This document shows positions 20,132-29,039 of a stretch of DNA of 64,000 nt, piece by piece. Position 1 is the stretch's first letter, and each line of letters starts with the position of its first letter. Below the pieces are notes generated by a model. The model worked only from the letters and a program-made list of their open reading frames with translations, had not been told where the DNA came from and made no database searches. The stretch is from Pseudoduganella flava (GTDB lineage Bacteria > Pseudomonadota > Gammaproteobacteria > Burkholderiales > Burkholderiaceae_D). Both the position numbers and the translations under genes were made by a program. The DNA is taken from contig NZ_VLKW01000006.1 in assembly GCF_007830495.1 (NCBI RefSeq), positions 58,095 to 122,094 on the forward strand, given 5' to 3'.

Positions 20132-21412
20132 ATGACCACGCCTGTCTTCCGCGCCGTCCTGTTCGACCTCGACGGTACTCTTGCCGACACCATCCCCCTC
20201 TGCATCGCCGCCTTCCGCGCCACGCTCGAGCCGCAGCTCGGCCCGCTCACGGACGAGCAGATCGTCGCCGCGTTCGGGCCGGATGAGGAGGGCGTCATCC
20301 GTACCCTGGCGCCCGGCTACCAGGGTGATGGGGTCGCCACCTTCCTGCAGCACTATGAAACGCAGCACGCGCTGTGCCCGGCGCCGTTCCCCGGCATTGC
20401 GCCCCTGCTGCGGGAATTGCGCGAGCGGGGCGTGCGGCTGGGGCTCGTCACCGGGAAGGGCGCCGGCAGCACGCGGCTGTCGCTACGCCGGTTCGGGCTG
20501 GACCTGTTCGACGTCATCGAAACGGGGTCTCCGCACGGGTCGCGCAAGGCCGAGGCATTGCGGCACACGTTGGCGCAGTGGGATGTGCCGGCGGCCGCAG
20601 CCGTCTATATCGGCGATGCACCCACCGATGTGACGATCGCCCGCGACGTCGGGCTGGCGGCCGTCGCGGCGGCGTGGGCGGGCACTGCCGAGGTGGACGC
20701 TCTGCAGGCGACGGCGCCGGACTTGCTGGCCACGTCGGTCGACGCATTGCACACGTGGCTGCTGGCCCGGCTGGGCGGCGACGAGACGCCGTGGCTGTGG
20801 ATCGCACAACGGCTGCAGGCGCTGGCACAGGCGGGCCTGGCGTACAACCCGCCGCCATTCGACGCCGAGCGCTACCAGGAAGTCCTGGCACTGAGCCAGC
20901 GGATGCTGGGCGGCCTGACCGGCCATCCGCCGGCACGCTACGCCGAGGCGGCCGCGCCGGAGCAGGGCTACCCGACGCCGAAGGTCGACATCCGCGCCGT
21001 GCTGTTCCGCGGCACCGACGAGATCCTGATGGCGCGCGAAAAGCACGACGGCGGCCGCTGGTCGCTGCCGGGCGGCTGGGCGGACGTCGGCTACACGCCG
21101 TTCGAAGTGGCCGTGAAGGAAGTGCAAGAGGAAACGGGGCTGGACACGGAAGCGGTGCGGCTGCTGGCGCTGTGGGACAAGCGCGTCCACCCGCACCCAC
21201 CGCAGTCGTGGTACGTGTACAAGGCGTTCGTGCTGTGCCGCATCACGGGCGGCTCACTTCTGGCCGACACGGCCGAGACAACCGAGGTGCGCTGGGTCCA
21301 TCGCAGCGAGCTGGCTGGGCTGGACATCTCGGTGGACCGCGTCACGCTGTCGCAGCTGGAGCGCCTGTTCGACTTCGCCAGCGATCCCGATCTGCCGACC
21401 TTGTGCGACTGA
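20132..21412 (+). CDS. Fused HAD-family phosphatase and NUDIX hydrolase
   Basis: 426 residues. The N-terminal 210 residues are a phosphoglycolate-phosphatase-like HAD domain: FDLDGTLADT (motif I), VTGKG (II), SRKAEAL (III) and YIGDAPTDV (IV). A helical linker resembling the N-terminal region of small NUDIX hydrolases follows (about 215-285), then the NUDIX domain with GGWADVGYTPFEVAVKEVQE ETG, where the usual Glu/Arg of the box appear as Asp and Lys. Both active sites look intact. A house-cleaning nucleotide enzyme is the likely role. Confidence 0.85.
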   Translation: MTTPVFRAVLFDLDGTLADTIPLCIAAFRATLEPQLGPLTDEQIVAAFGPDEEGVIRTLAPGYQGDGVATFLQHYETQHALCPAPFPGIAPLLRELRERGVRLGLVTGKGAGSTRLSLRRFGLDLFDVIETGSPHGSRKAEALRHTLAQWDVPAAAAVYIGDAPTDVTIARDVGLAAVAAAWAGTAEVDALQATAPDLLATSVDALHTWLLARLGGDETPWLWIAQRLQALAQAGLAYNPPPFDAERYQEVLALSQRMLGGLTGHPPARYAEAAAPEQGYPTPKVDIRAVLFRGTDEILMAREKHDGGRWSLPGGWADVGYTPFEVAVKEVQEETGLDTEAVRLLALWDKRVHPHPPQSWYVYKAFVLCRITGGSLLADTAETTEVRWVHRSELAGLDISVDRVTLSQLERLFDFASDPDLPTLCD

Positions 21413-21430
21413 AGCCTGCCGGGCGGAAAA

Positions 21431-21507
21431 GTTTCCAAAATTCGGGGTCTGACCCCGATTTTGGGAAATATTTCTGCCAAAACGGTGTCTGACACCGGTT
21501 GTTTGGT
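21431..21507. repeat. Interspersed palindromic repeat (GGGGTCTGACCCC / GGTGTCTGACACC)
   Basis: Two linked palindromes: a GGGGTCTGACCCC core flanked by TTTCC...GGAAA arms, then CGGTGTCTGACACCGG. Related elements occur at 30011-30083, 52267-52320 and 60717-60755. Intergenic, between the HAD-NUDIX gene and rsmD. Confidence 0.75.
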
Positions 21508-21545
21508 GCGTGCTATAGTGCCGCGTCATTTCCGCGTCACGTCCC

Positions 21546-22175
21546 ATGCAAAAGAAAAAGCCCGCCGCCAAAGTCCCCGTTCACGGTCCCCAGCATGCCA
21601 AGCAGGTGCGCATCATCGGCGGCAGCTGGAAGCGCACGCCGCTGCCGGTGCTGGAAGCGCTGGGCTTGCGGCCGACGCCCGACCGCGTGCGCGAGACGGT
21701 GTTCAACTGGCTCAACCACCTGCGCGGCGATTGGGGCAACCTGCGCGTGCTGGACCTGTTTGCCGGCAGCGGCGCGCTTGGCTTCGAAGCCGCCAGCCGC
21801 GGCGCGCAGCAGGTGACGATGGTCGACGCGAACGCTTCCGTCGTGCGCCAACTGCAGACGATCCAGGAAAAGCTGAAAGCCACCAATATCGTCGTGCAGC
21901 GTGCCGATGCGCTGGCGCTGGCGCAATCGCTGGCCCAGCGGGGCCAACGCTTCGACCTGATCTTCCTCGACCCGCCGTACCAGCAGGATTTCCTGTCGCG
22001 CTCGTTGCCGCTGTGCGACAAGCTGCTGGCCGACGGCGGCCTCGTGTATGCCGAGTCCGGCCTGGCGTTGTCGGCCGACGGCGACGCGCCGGAATGGATG
22101 GCGCCATGGGAAGTGGTGCGCGAGGACAAGGCCGGCATGGTGCATTTCCATTTGCTGCGCCGCCGCGAAGACTAG
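21546..22175 (+). CDS. rsmD: 16S rRNA (guanine(966)-N(2))-methyltransferase
   Basis: 209 residues. Methylates G966 in 16S rRNA. QVRIIGGSWKRTPLPVL at about 20-36, the SAM motif VLDLFAGSGALGFEAASRGA, and the catalytic IFLDPPY are all present. It is the first gene of an rsmD-coaD-ferredoxin cluster, a common arrangement in betaproteobacteria. Confidence 0.97.
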   Translation: MQKKKPAAKVPVHGPQHAKQVRIIGGSWKRTPLPVLEALGLRPTPDRVRETVFNWLNHLRGDWGNLRVLDLFAGSGALGFEAASRGAQQVTMVDANASVVRQLQTIQEKLKATNIVVQRADALALAQSLAQRGQRFDLIFLDPPYQQDFLSRSLPLCDKLLADGGLVYAESGLALSADGDAPEWMAPWEVVREDKAGMVHFHLLRRRED

Positions 22176-22212
22176 CCGCCAGCGGACGGATCTGCCCCGT
22201 TTTCAGGCATAA

Positions 22213-23022
<810 letters not shown>

Positions 23023-23083
23023 GCACTGCCGGGCGCCCGCGTCCCGGATCCGCTGCTATCCTCGTGCGCTCCATCAGGAGCGG

Positions 23084-23638
23084 ATGATGCCCAACGACGA
23101 CCTGTCCACCACCGACCCGGAAGGCGCGCTGCCGGACGCCGTCAACGAGAACCTGGAAACGATCAGCGAGTTCTACGCGCGCCACAAGCACGAGATCTCG
23201 CCGATGCAGACGCTGATCGAGCGCGTCGCGCTGTTCTTCGGCCGCCCCGGCTACCTGATCGGCATCGTCGTGTTTGCCGTGCTGTGGATCGGCGCGAACC
23301 TGTTTGCCGAACAGCTGGGCTGGGACGTGTTCGACGAGCCGCCGTTCTTCTGGCTGCAAGGCATCATCACGTTGAACGCCTTCCTGACGACCACGACCGT
23401 GCTGATCCGGCAGAACCGCATGGCACGGCTGGCCGACCAGCACACCCACCTGGACCTGCAGGTCAGCCTGCTGACGGACAAAAAAACCAGCAAGATCATC
23501 AGCTTGCTGGAAGAGCTGCGGCGCGACATGCCGCAGGTAGCTGACAAGTCCGACCCGGAAGCGCAGCAGCTCGACAAGCCGGCCAACCCGAACGCGGTGC
23601 TGGGCGCGATCGAGAACCAGGACCGCGAGAAATGTTGA
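23084..23638 (+). CDS. DUF1003 membrane protein
   Basis: 184 residues. Two hydrophobic segments (YLIGIVVFAVLWIGANLF and FWLQGIITLNAFLTTTTVLI) are followed by QNRMARLADQHTHLDLQVSL, the DUF1003 hallmark. N- and C-terminal tails are polar and probably cytoplasmic. A CAGGAGCGG ribosome site precedes ATGATG. Function unknown. Confidence 0.88.
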   Translation: MMPNDDLSTTDPEGALPDAVNENLETISEFYARHKHEISPMQTLIERVALFFGRPGYLIGIVVFAVLWIGANLFAEQLGWDVFDEPPFFWLQGIITLNAFLTTTTVLIRQNRMARLADQHTHLDLQVSLLTDKKTSKIISLLEELRRDMPQVADKSDPEAQQLDKPANPNAVLGAIENQDREKC

Positions 23639-23714
23639 AAAAAGCATGATCGTGCGCAAACCAGGCACGGCGGTGGTATAGTGCATCGGCACTTCACAAC
23701 CATCCGGAGACACC

Positions 23715-24302
23715 ATGCACACCACCCGCCGCACACTGATCAATAGCGCCTGCGCACTGCTGCTGGCCGCCGCACTGCCCGCCTTCGCCGCCGTCGAGGT
23801 AGCCGGCGTCAAGTTCGACGACACCGCCACCGTCAACGGCCAGGCGCTGAAGCTGAACGGCGCGGGGCTGCGCACGAAGGTGATCTTCAAGGTCTATGCG
23901 CTGGGGCTGTACCTGCCGGAGAAAAAGACGGCAGTGGCCGACATCCTCGCGTCGCAGGGCGCGCGCCGGATCCAGATCGTCAGCCTGCGCGACCTGTCGT
24001 CGGAAGACTTCGGCGATGCCTTCATGAAGGGCCTGAACGCCAATACGGACCAGGCCGAGCGCACCCGCCTGCTGCCGCAAACCAAGACGTTCGGCGAAAT
24101 GTTCGCGTCGATCCCGGGCCTGAAGAAGGGCGACGTGCTGCTGGTCGACTGGATTCCCGGGACCGGCACCGTCTGCACGCTGAACGGCAAGAAGATCGGC
24201 CAGACGGTGCAGGACGTGGCGTTCTACAACGCGATCCTGCGCACCTGGCTGGGCGAACACCCGGCCGATTCGGATCTGAAGCCGAAGCTGCTGGGCGGTT
24301 GA
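23715..24302 (+). CDS. Exported chalcone isomerase-like protein
   Basis: 195 residues with a signal peptide (about 1-26, ending AALPAFA). The body VEVAGVKFDDTATVNGQALK, then FKVYALGLYLPEKK and a C-terminal AFYNAILRTWLGEHPADSDL KPKLLG is the bacterial chalcone-isomerase-like family (PF16036). Probably a periplasmic lipid- or fatty-acid-binding protein. The stop is followed at once by the left side of the AT-rich island, and no terminator is visible next to it. Confidence 0.88.
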   Translation: MHTTRRTLINSACALLLAAALPAFAAVEVAGVKFDDTATVNGQALKLNGAGLRTKVIFKVYALGLYLPEKKTAVADILASQGARRIQIVSLRDLSSEDFGDAFMKGLNANTDQAERTRLLPQTKTFGEMFASIPGLKKGDVLLVDWIPGTGTVCTLNGKKIGQTVQDVAFYNAILRTWLGEHPADSDLKPKLLGG

Positions 24303-24510
24303 TTTCGCGGTGCAACAAACGCCATGGTGTAGATGACGCCCCTGTTCCGCTCTACCAGGGCGGAACGTCCGCTAACATATATGTGTCGAGCTGGACGATG
24401 ACCTAGTGGTGGCCGTCCAGCTTGCACAAACAAATTGGCGGCCGCTCCGTCTCATCGGTCACCGTCACCAACTGCGCCTAGAGACGTTACCCCAAGGCTT
24501 AAGCAAGAGA
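24303..24510. other. Left flank of the accessory island, with a 9-bp-arm stem-loop
   Basis: 208 bp without a gene. An inverted repeat AGCTGGACG (24389-24397) / CGTCCAGCT (24414-24422) with a 16-nt loop could be a terminator-like structure or recombination relic. A 9-mer GCAACAAAC at 24312-24320 recurs at the other side of the island (28595-28603). Confidence 0.4.
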
Positions 24511-25407
24511 TCAGCTCTGGCCATGCCTTGATTCACCATCGCTGGTCGTTGACGTGATGGCAGGTATCACTACGGAAGACTGCTCGTTTGCAAACAGCAT
24601 GATGTGGTGACCTGACGGATTTTCTGGATACAAATGATGAGGTGTGTGACGAAGATTGAAAGAAATTACTTCTCGCGTGGTGTCCGGCACACCGCGTGGA
24701 GTTATGTCTAGCGCATCGATGACAAATCCCATCGGCTGGTTATGGGTAAGCCAAAAACCGAACGGCAAGAATTTTAGAAGATGGCCATAAACAGTCTTTT
24801 CACCTGGCTTTGGCAAGGACACATCCATCCAGGCCGCATGCCTGAGAATCACTTGTTTGCGTGACAGGTACGGCCAGCAGTACAAGTGCCAATCCTGAGG
24901 GAAGGGACGATCAGGATGAATGAAATACTGGCGTAGGGATTCAGAAGCGCCAATGTTCGGACGCCAAGTCCGAGTATCTCCCACTGGGTGAGCCGCGAGT
25001 ACGTGGCCAATTACCGATTTTGCCACTAGGTGCAGATTCGCCTCTAGCCGGACAATCCGTGGCAGCACGACATTGCTTGCTACGGCCTGCAGCCCCCTAT
25101 GCATGTTGTCGACAAAATATTTAAGCTCAGGGTCGAAGTTGAGTCCCAGAAGCTCGTTATTGCACATCGAGCACAATGTCTTAAACTTCAAGCCACCCTG
25201 AATATAGATTGAGCTGCGAGATCTCTCCCTCCGCTCCGAGTCCATAGTGAGCCGACGCAATATCGCATTGGTTATTTGCACACATCCTTTCGGTGGCACA
25301 TGGTCGCGCGTTAGCTCTCCAAATTGACCGCAGATCACGCAAAATCCAGGACCTTTTATTCCTGCGAATCCAGCCCAACTGTTTATGTGTTTCGAATAGC
25401 CGGCCAT
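24511..25407 (-). CDS. HNH-like endonuclease domain protein (island gene 3)
   Basis: 298 residues from the ATG at 25407. This start follows the previous stop by 4 bp and has GAAGG before it; an ATG at 25467 would overlap the neighbour by 56 bp. Residues 23-40 (CVICGQFGELTRDHVPPKG) and a later TLCSMCNNELLG give the CxxC...DH...CxxC(N) arrangement of a zinc-supported HNH/His-Me finger nuclease. The remaining 200 residues are not recognised. Last gene of the dGTPase-NTase-HNH unit. Base composition is AT-richer than the flanks. Confidence 0.72.
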   Translation of the reverse strand: MAGYSKHINSWAGFAGIKGPGFCVICGQFGELTRDHVPPKGCVQITNAILRRLTMDSERRERSRSSIYIQGGLKFKTLCSMCNNELLGLNFDPELKYFVDNMHRGLQAVASNVVLPRIVRLEANLHLVAKSVIGHVLAAHPVGDTRTWRPNIGASESLRQYFIHPDRPFPQDWHLYCWPYLSRKQVILRHAAWMDVSLPKPGEKTVYGHLLKFLPFGFWLTHNQPMGFVIDALDITPRGVPDTTREVISFNLRHTPHHLYPENPSGHHIMLFANEQSSVVIPAITSTTSDGESRHGQS

Positions 25408-25411
25408 GCCT

Positions 25412-26194
25412 TCAATACACCGGAATTTCGGTTGAATATGGCGTGCCCGTTGTTTTGCAATGACCAATAGCCAATTGTTCAGCCGGGTTATTGAAGAGTG
25501 TTGCTTGCGGAGCGAACGAGAAATTTTGCTCAGTATCGGCGGCTAAGAATCGACGCAAGGCCTCTACATACATTGATGACATATCATCGGCATTTTCCGA
25601 ATTAAAATTCCTCAAAATATACTCACCGAGCCGCGGCGTAATTAAAAGCGAGTTCTCGATTGACAACCGAATTGCGCGTCTGACCATACTACTAGGAGCC
25701 GGGTTCTGTTCTAAGTTCAGGTCGAGAACACGATTCTTTACTGCCGTAATATAGAATTCCGCGCAGTATATTTTTCGCTGCTGAAGATGATAGGCGGCGG
25801 CGTCTAGATTGAAAAACGTCGTCTTTAAAATATCTTCAAATGAGGCTCCGAACACTAAGCCGTTACGAAATGCCCAAGTGTCGGCAAAGGACCAAATATC
25901 GAATAACTGTGTTCCGACATTAAAGCGAAAGCCGCCGAACTTGTTTCGGATAGGTGAAAACTCAGCAATTGCAGCATTAATTTCAGCGCTACTCGATTGG
26001 GTAACAATATCGACGTCCGAACTGAACTGTCGGGTATTACCCAAAGCAACCTCTCTAATCATGCCTCCGAAAATCACAGTTTCTGGCAGGCGCTCTGTGA
26101 GAGCAGTGAGAGTGTCGCGCAGTTGATCACGGCGCCTCGATCTATGATCAAGGTACCGTTTTAAGTACTTAGCAACTGTCGATTTATTTCGCAC
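25412..26194 (-). CDS. Nucleotidyltransferase-fold protein (island gene 2)
   Basis: 260 residues, GTG start lying inside the last 11 bases of the dGTPase gene. The motif FGGMIREVALGNTRQFSSDV DIV (residues 42-64) has GG, a downstream SDVDIV and spacing as in the pol-beta/poly(A)-polymerase-like nucleotidyltransferases (GGxxR...DxD). The C-terminal half is helical and not recognised. It might transfer nucleotides to tRNA, protein or a small molecule; the sequence does not tell. Tight coupling to both neighbours suggests one functional unit. Confidence 0.7.
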   Translation of the reverse strand: MRNKSTVAKYLKRYLDHRSRRRDQLRDTLTALTERLPETVIFGGMIREVALGNTRQFSSDVDIVTQSSSAEINAAIAEFSPIRNKFGGFRFNVGTQLFDIWSFADTWAFRNGLVFGASFEDILKTTFFNLDAAAYHLQQRKIYCAEFYITAVKNRVLDLNLEQNPAPSSMVRRAIRLSIENSLLITPRLGEYILRNFNSENADDMSSMYVEALRRFLAADTEQNFSFAPQATLFNNPAEQLAIGHCKTTGTPYSTEIPVY

Positions 26195-27713
26195 TGCTCA
26201 ATTCCGACTTCTCGGCATCATAGTCTCGTTTCATTGGCGCTAGCTCTTCATATAGACTCATTGCGTATGAATCGGTCATGCCGGACACCATGTCTGTAAG
26301 CAAGACACATTCGTGATAACGAGTGCTCTGGCCCCGGGGCGTTGCCTCATAAACGCGACGGTAGTTCTCAGAAATCCGTCCGTAAACATAGCGGTTGAAC
26401 GGATGCCGCCGCTTCGCTTTAGGGTCCGTGGAATCATCAACATCAGTGATTGCTTCCCAAAAGATGTCCATCAGTCCACGAAGTACATTGTACCCTTCAA
26501 GCTCCAACTCTAGGACGGCGCGGTTGTTGTAAGCATGAACTATTGCAAAGTCTTTCAAGACCTTACGAAGACGCTCCCCGCTGCTCAAGGCCAGCAGACT
26601 CTTTGGTTGCTCGCCTGTCAAGAACGACTCATGGTACTGCTCACTCATAAATGTGGTGGTAGCCGAGAGGACCAAAGCGCTGATTGCGAACGCCCGAAAT
26701 CGCTGCATTGAGACATCATTCAACTCAGCGGGAGACAGGTGGGGTGCCTCATTCCTGTATTGGTTATGCTTGACGCGGCTGTGTTTAACAACTTCCCCTA
26801 CCAATGCATCTCCATTTGCCTGATGCTCAATATAAGACAGGAGATCGGAGAACGATGCAAGGCCCTTTTTCACAGCATCCTCCACGTCAAGAACGACGTA
26901 CGCAATATCGTCGCACGCTTCCATTACGTATGCGAACGGGTGTCGCTTCCCAAGTGCTAAGCCGACCTTGCTTTGAACGAGCTCTGCAATTTCCGCTTCC
27001 GAGGAAAAGAAACCATGCTTCTTACAGGCAGCGGAACCACCAGAAGTCACCTCGTGAGAGCGACAAGGATATTTCATCATTGCCGATAGCGTGGCATACG
27101 TGAGATCTAAGCCGAACTCATCATTCAACAACTGTAGCCGTGTCACCAGTCGGAATGCTTGTGCGTTGCCCTCAAACTTCAAGAAATCCTGTTTCTGCTG
27201 CGCTAACATAGGACGATGGCGCTCATCCAAAACTTTTTCCTGGTGATCTTTGAACCAGCTTTGAATCGCCGCCTCACCTTGGTGACCAAATGGAGGGTTA
27301 CCTAGGTCGTGCGCAAGGCCGATCGCAGCAAGCAGGGCTGGAATGTCACGCTTCGCCCTATCGCTTTCGCCTGCGATTTTATGCTCAAAAGCGAGAGTAG
27401 TTCCAATGCTACGAGCCAAATTCGACACCTCATGTGAGTGAGTAAGTCGAGTTCGCACGCTGTCGTTCTTCTCTAACGGAAAAACCTGAGTTTTATCTGC
27501 CAAGCGACGCACAGGTGTCGAGAACAGAATCCGGTCATAGTCCCGCTCGATGTCAGTGCGAGTTTCATTCGATGTAGATTGCGAGCCGACGCCTTCCAGC
27601 TTAGTCTCCTGGGGGGCGGGCTTCGCCGTCTCTGCACTTTGAAGCTGGGCTTCTTTTTTTCGTCGACCGGAGCACAGTAACGATGCCCAGCGCTGTTCAG
27701 GACTATTGGACAC
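26184..27713 (-). CDS. dGTPase-like HD-domain triphosphohydrolase (island gene 1)
   Basis: 509 residues, GTG start with TAAGGA 7-8 nt upstream. Close in pattern to Dgt: RRLADKTQVFPLEKNDSVRT, THSHEV, LAHDLGNPPFGHQGEAA (HD motif plus PPFGH) and EACDDIAYVVLDVEDAVKKG. It should hydrolyse dGTP or other dNTPs to nucleoside and tripolyphosphate. The N-terminal 45 residues are extra and low-complexity. First gene of the island unit. dGTPases are known phage-defence effectors that drain dNTPs (established for related enzymes), so defence is a sensible inference here. Confidence 0.87.
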   Translation of the reverse strand: MSNSPEQRWASLLCSGRRKKEAQLQSAETAKPAPQETKLEGVGSQSTSNETRTDIERDYDRILFSTPVRRLADKTQVFPLEKNDSVRTRLTHSHEVSNLARSIGTTLAFEHKIAGESDRAKRDIPALLAAIGLAHDLGNPPFGHQGEAAIQSWFKDHQEKVLDERHRPMLAQQKQDFLKFEGNAQAFRLVTRLQLLNDEFGLDLTYATLSAMMKYPCRSHEVTSGGSAACKKHGFFSSEAEIAELVQSKVGLALGKRHPFAYVMEACDDIAYVVLDVEDAVKKGLASFSDLLSYIEHQANGDALVGEVVKHSRVKHNQYRNEAPHLSPAELNDVSMQRFRAFAISALVLSATTTFMSEQYHESFLTGEQPKSLLALSSGERLRKVLKDFAIVHAYNNRAVLELELEGYNVLRGLMDIFWEAITDVDDSTDPKAKRRHPFNRYVYGRISENYRRVYEATPRGQSTRYHECVLLTDMVSGMTDSYAMSLYEELAPMKRDYDAEKSELSSAK

Positions 27714-28254
27714 GATATTTCCTTATGAAGTTTGCAAGTACCAAGAGATGCTGCCACACATTAACGAATGTTCGAACATAAGCTTACGAGTTGCGATGAC
27801 TACTGGGAGTATTACGAGCTGGAAGTTATGTTAATTTTAAGCAAGGCCAAATCTTTTGGCTTTAACGTAATTCCATTCCCCTTCAGGACGTGAGCACTAA
27901 CAGCTCTAAACCTATGACATACCCGATTGTCGCAAGCCACGGTAAATACTAAATTTCGGCCGCTATTACGACGTAGTACTGTTTCTTTGCGCCGTAGTTC
28001 ATGCAACTGACGCTTATCGCCACACCCTTGGTTGAGGTGGATATCGTCGAGAGATTAATTAGCATTCCCCCCTTGCCCATCACTTTTCTCTTTTACCTCG
28101 GGGGTTGACCTGGCCCTCTCAATTGCCTATTTCAAAGGGAGAGCGAAACATACGTCTGCAAGAAGCGTCGTCTAAAGCTGCCTTGTGGTCATAGAGCCTG
28201 ATGTGCTGTCTACGAGTGGCGGCAGCAAAGTCCTCGACAGGCATCATGAGAATA
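27714..28254. other. AT-rich region upstream of the dGTPase unit, no clear gene
   Basis: About 540 bp without a convincing ORF; codon patterns on both strands look random. The promoter of the minus-strand island unit must lie here. A short minus-strand frame (28128-28251 region, ending RSPFEIGN) with AGGAAG before ATGATG is possible but unsupported. Confidence 0.4.
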
Positions 28255-28446
28255 CTACTTCCTAATCCTGATTTTCGCCACTGCGGTGACGCGGATTGTG
28301 GGAATTGTAGACGGGTCAATTGGGATCTCATGCAGGCCCAATCCGCGATCCAATGCGTCAAGATCGAGCCTTAGCGCAGATAAGCGGTCTTTCATCTTCG
28401 CCAGTTTGGCGGTTTCGCTCTCGCACGCCTCCATGCGGACCATCAA
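28255..28446 (-). CDS. Possible small protein or gene remnant at the island edge
   Basis: 63 codons. The first half ETAKLAKMKDRLSALRLDLD is a plausible coiled-coil helix, followed by HEIPIDPSTIPTIRVTAVAK. No good ribosome site is visible and no family is recognised. It may be the tail of a lost gene. Included because it looks less random than the surrounding frames. Confidence 0.28.
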   Translation of the reverse strand: MMVRMEACESETAKLAKMKDRLSALRLDLDALDRGLGLHEIPIDPSTIPTIRVTAVAKIRIRK

Positions 28447-28500
28447 CCGGGAACGCCGACGTACTAGCCAACTCAGTTATGATGGATTTTTGTCATGTCC

Positions 28501-28559
28501 CTTATCCCATACAATAGAGGCATTCCTGTGTCAGGAATGCCTCTATTGTATGGGATAAG
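28501..28559. repeat. Perfect palindrome with 28-bp arms and 3-nt loop
   Basis: Left arm 28501-28528 begins CTTATCCCATACAATAG and ends CATTCCTG; right arm 28532-28559 is its exact complement; the loop is TGT. No T tract follows, so a terminator is unlikely. It sits at the right edge of the AT-rich island, just before the core sequence resumes. Confidence 0.9.
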
Positions 28560-28603
28560 CGCCCCCCAAGGAGGGGCCCAGCTACATCATGGCGGCAACA
28601 AAC

Positions 28604-28628
28604 AAAACCCGGCGTCAGCCGGGTTTTT
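28604..28628. terminator. Bidirectional terminator
   Basis: AAAACCCGGC-GTCA-GCCGGGTTTTT. On the minus strand it ends the 95-residue membrane protein gene. Before the island arrived it may also have served the chalcone-isomerase-like gene, which now lacks one (inference). Confidence 0.85.
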
Positions 28629-28645
28629 GTTGAGTGTTTGGGATG

Positions 28646-28933
28646 TCAGGCGCGCGATGCCAGCGCTTGCAGTTCCGCCGCTTCGCTGGGCGACGTCTTC
28701 TGCGAGTTCATCATCCGCTTCAGCATGGCCGCGTCGCGCATCTGGCGGCGCTGCAGCCGTTGTTCCTTCGTCAGCTTCGGCTTCACGACGAGCACGGCGG
28801 CCAGCGCCAGCCCGCGCAGCATCGGCTTGAACAGCACGACGAAGCCTACCACCGCCGCGCAGGCCAGCAGCAGTTGCAGCGCATCGCCCACGGACAGGGG
28901 CACGAATTGGGCTGCGGTAACAAAAGTGGACAT
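28646..28933 (-). CDS. Small membrane protein, unknown function
   Basis: 95 residues. A hydrophobic stretch (ALQLLLACAAVVGFVVLF and GLALAAVLVV, about residues 18-50) is followed by a strongly basic, helical tail (KPKLTKEQRLQRRQMRDAAM). Probably inner membrane with a cytoplasmic tail. It is divergent from a LysR gene, with a terminator 18 bp downstream. No family recognised. Confidence 0.7.
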   Translation of the reverse strand: MSTFVTAAQFVPLSVGDALQLLLACAAVVGFVVLFKPMLRGLALAAVLVVKPKLTKEQRLQRRQMRDAAMLKRMMNSQKTSPSEAAELQALASRA

Positions 28934-29039
28934 GATTTTTCAGTTGCGTTTAGAATCTGACGTAACTATAGTGCAGCGCAACATATCAATCCAATTCTGT
29001 TTCCCAATATTAATCATCACTCATCTGAATGACTGAATC

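Noticed and set aside
27812..28006. 64-codon minus-strand frame in the island
   Set aside because: No ribosome site, and its composition is not protein-like.
24303..28603. Insertion sequence or prophage as origin of the island
   Set aside because: No transposase, integrase or phage structural gene is visible; only a palindrome and a short direct repeat mark its edges.
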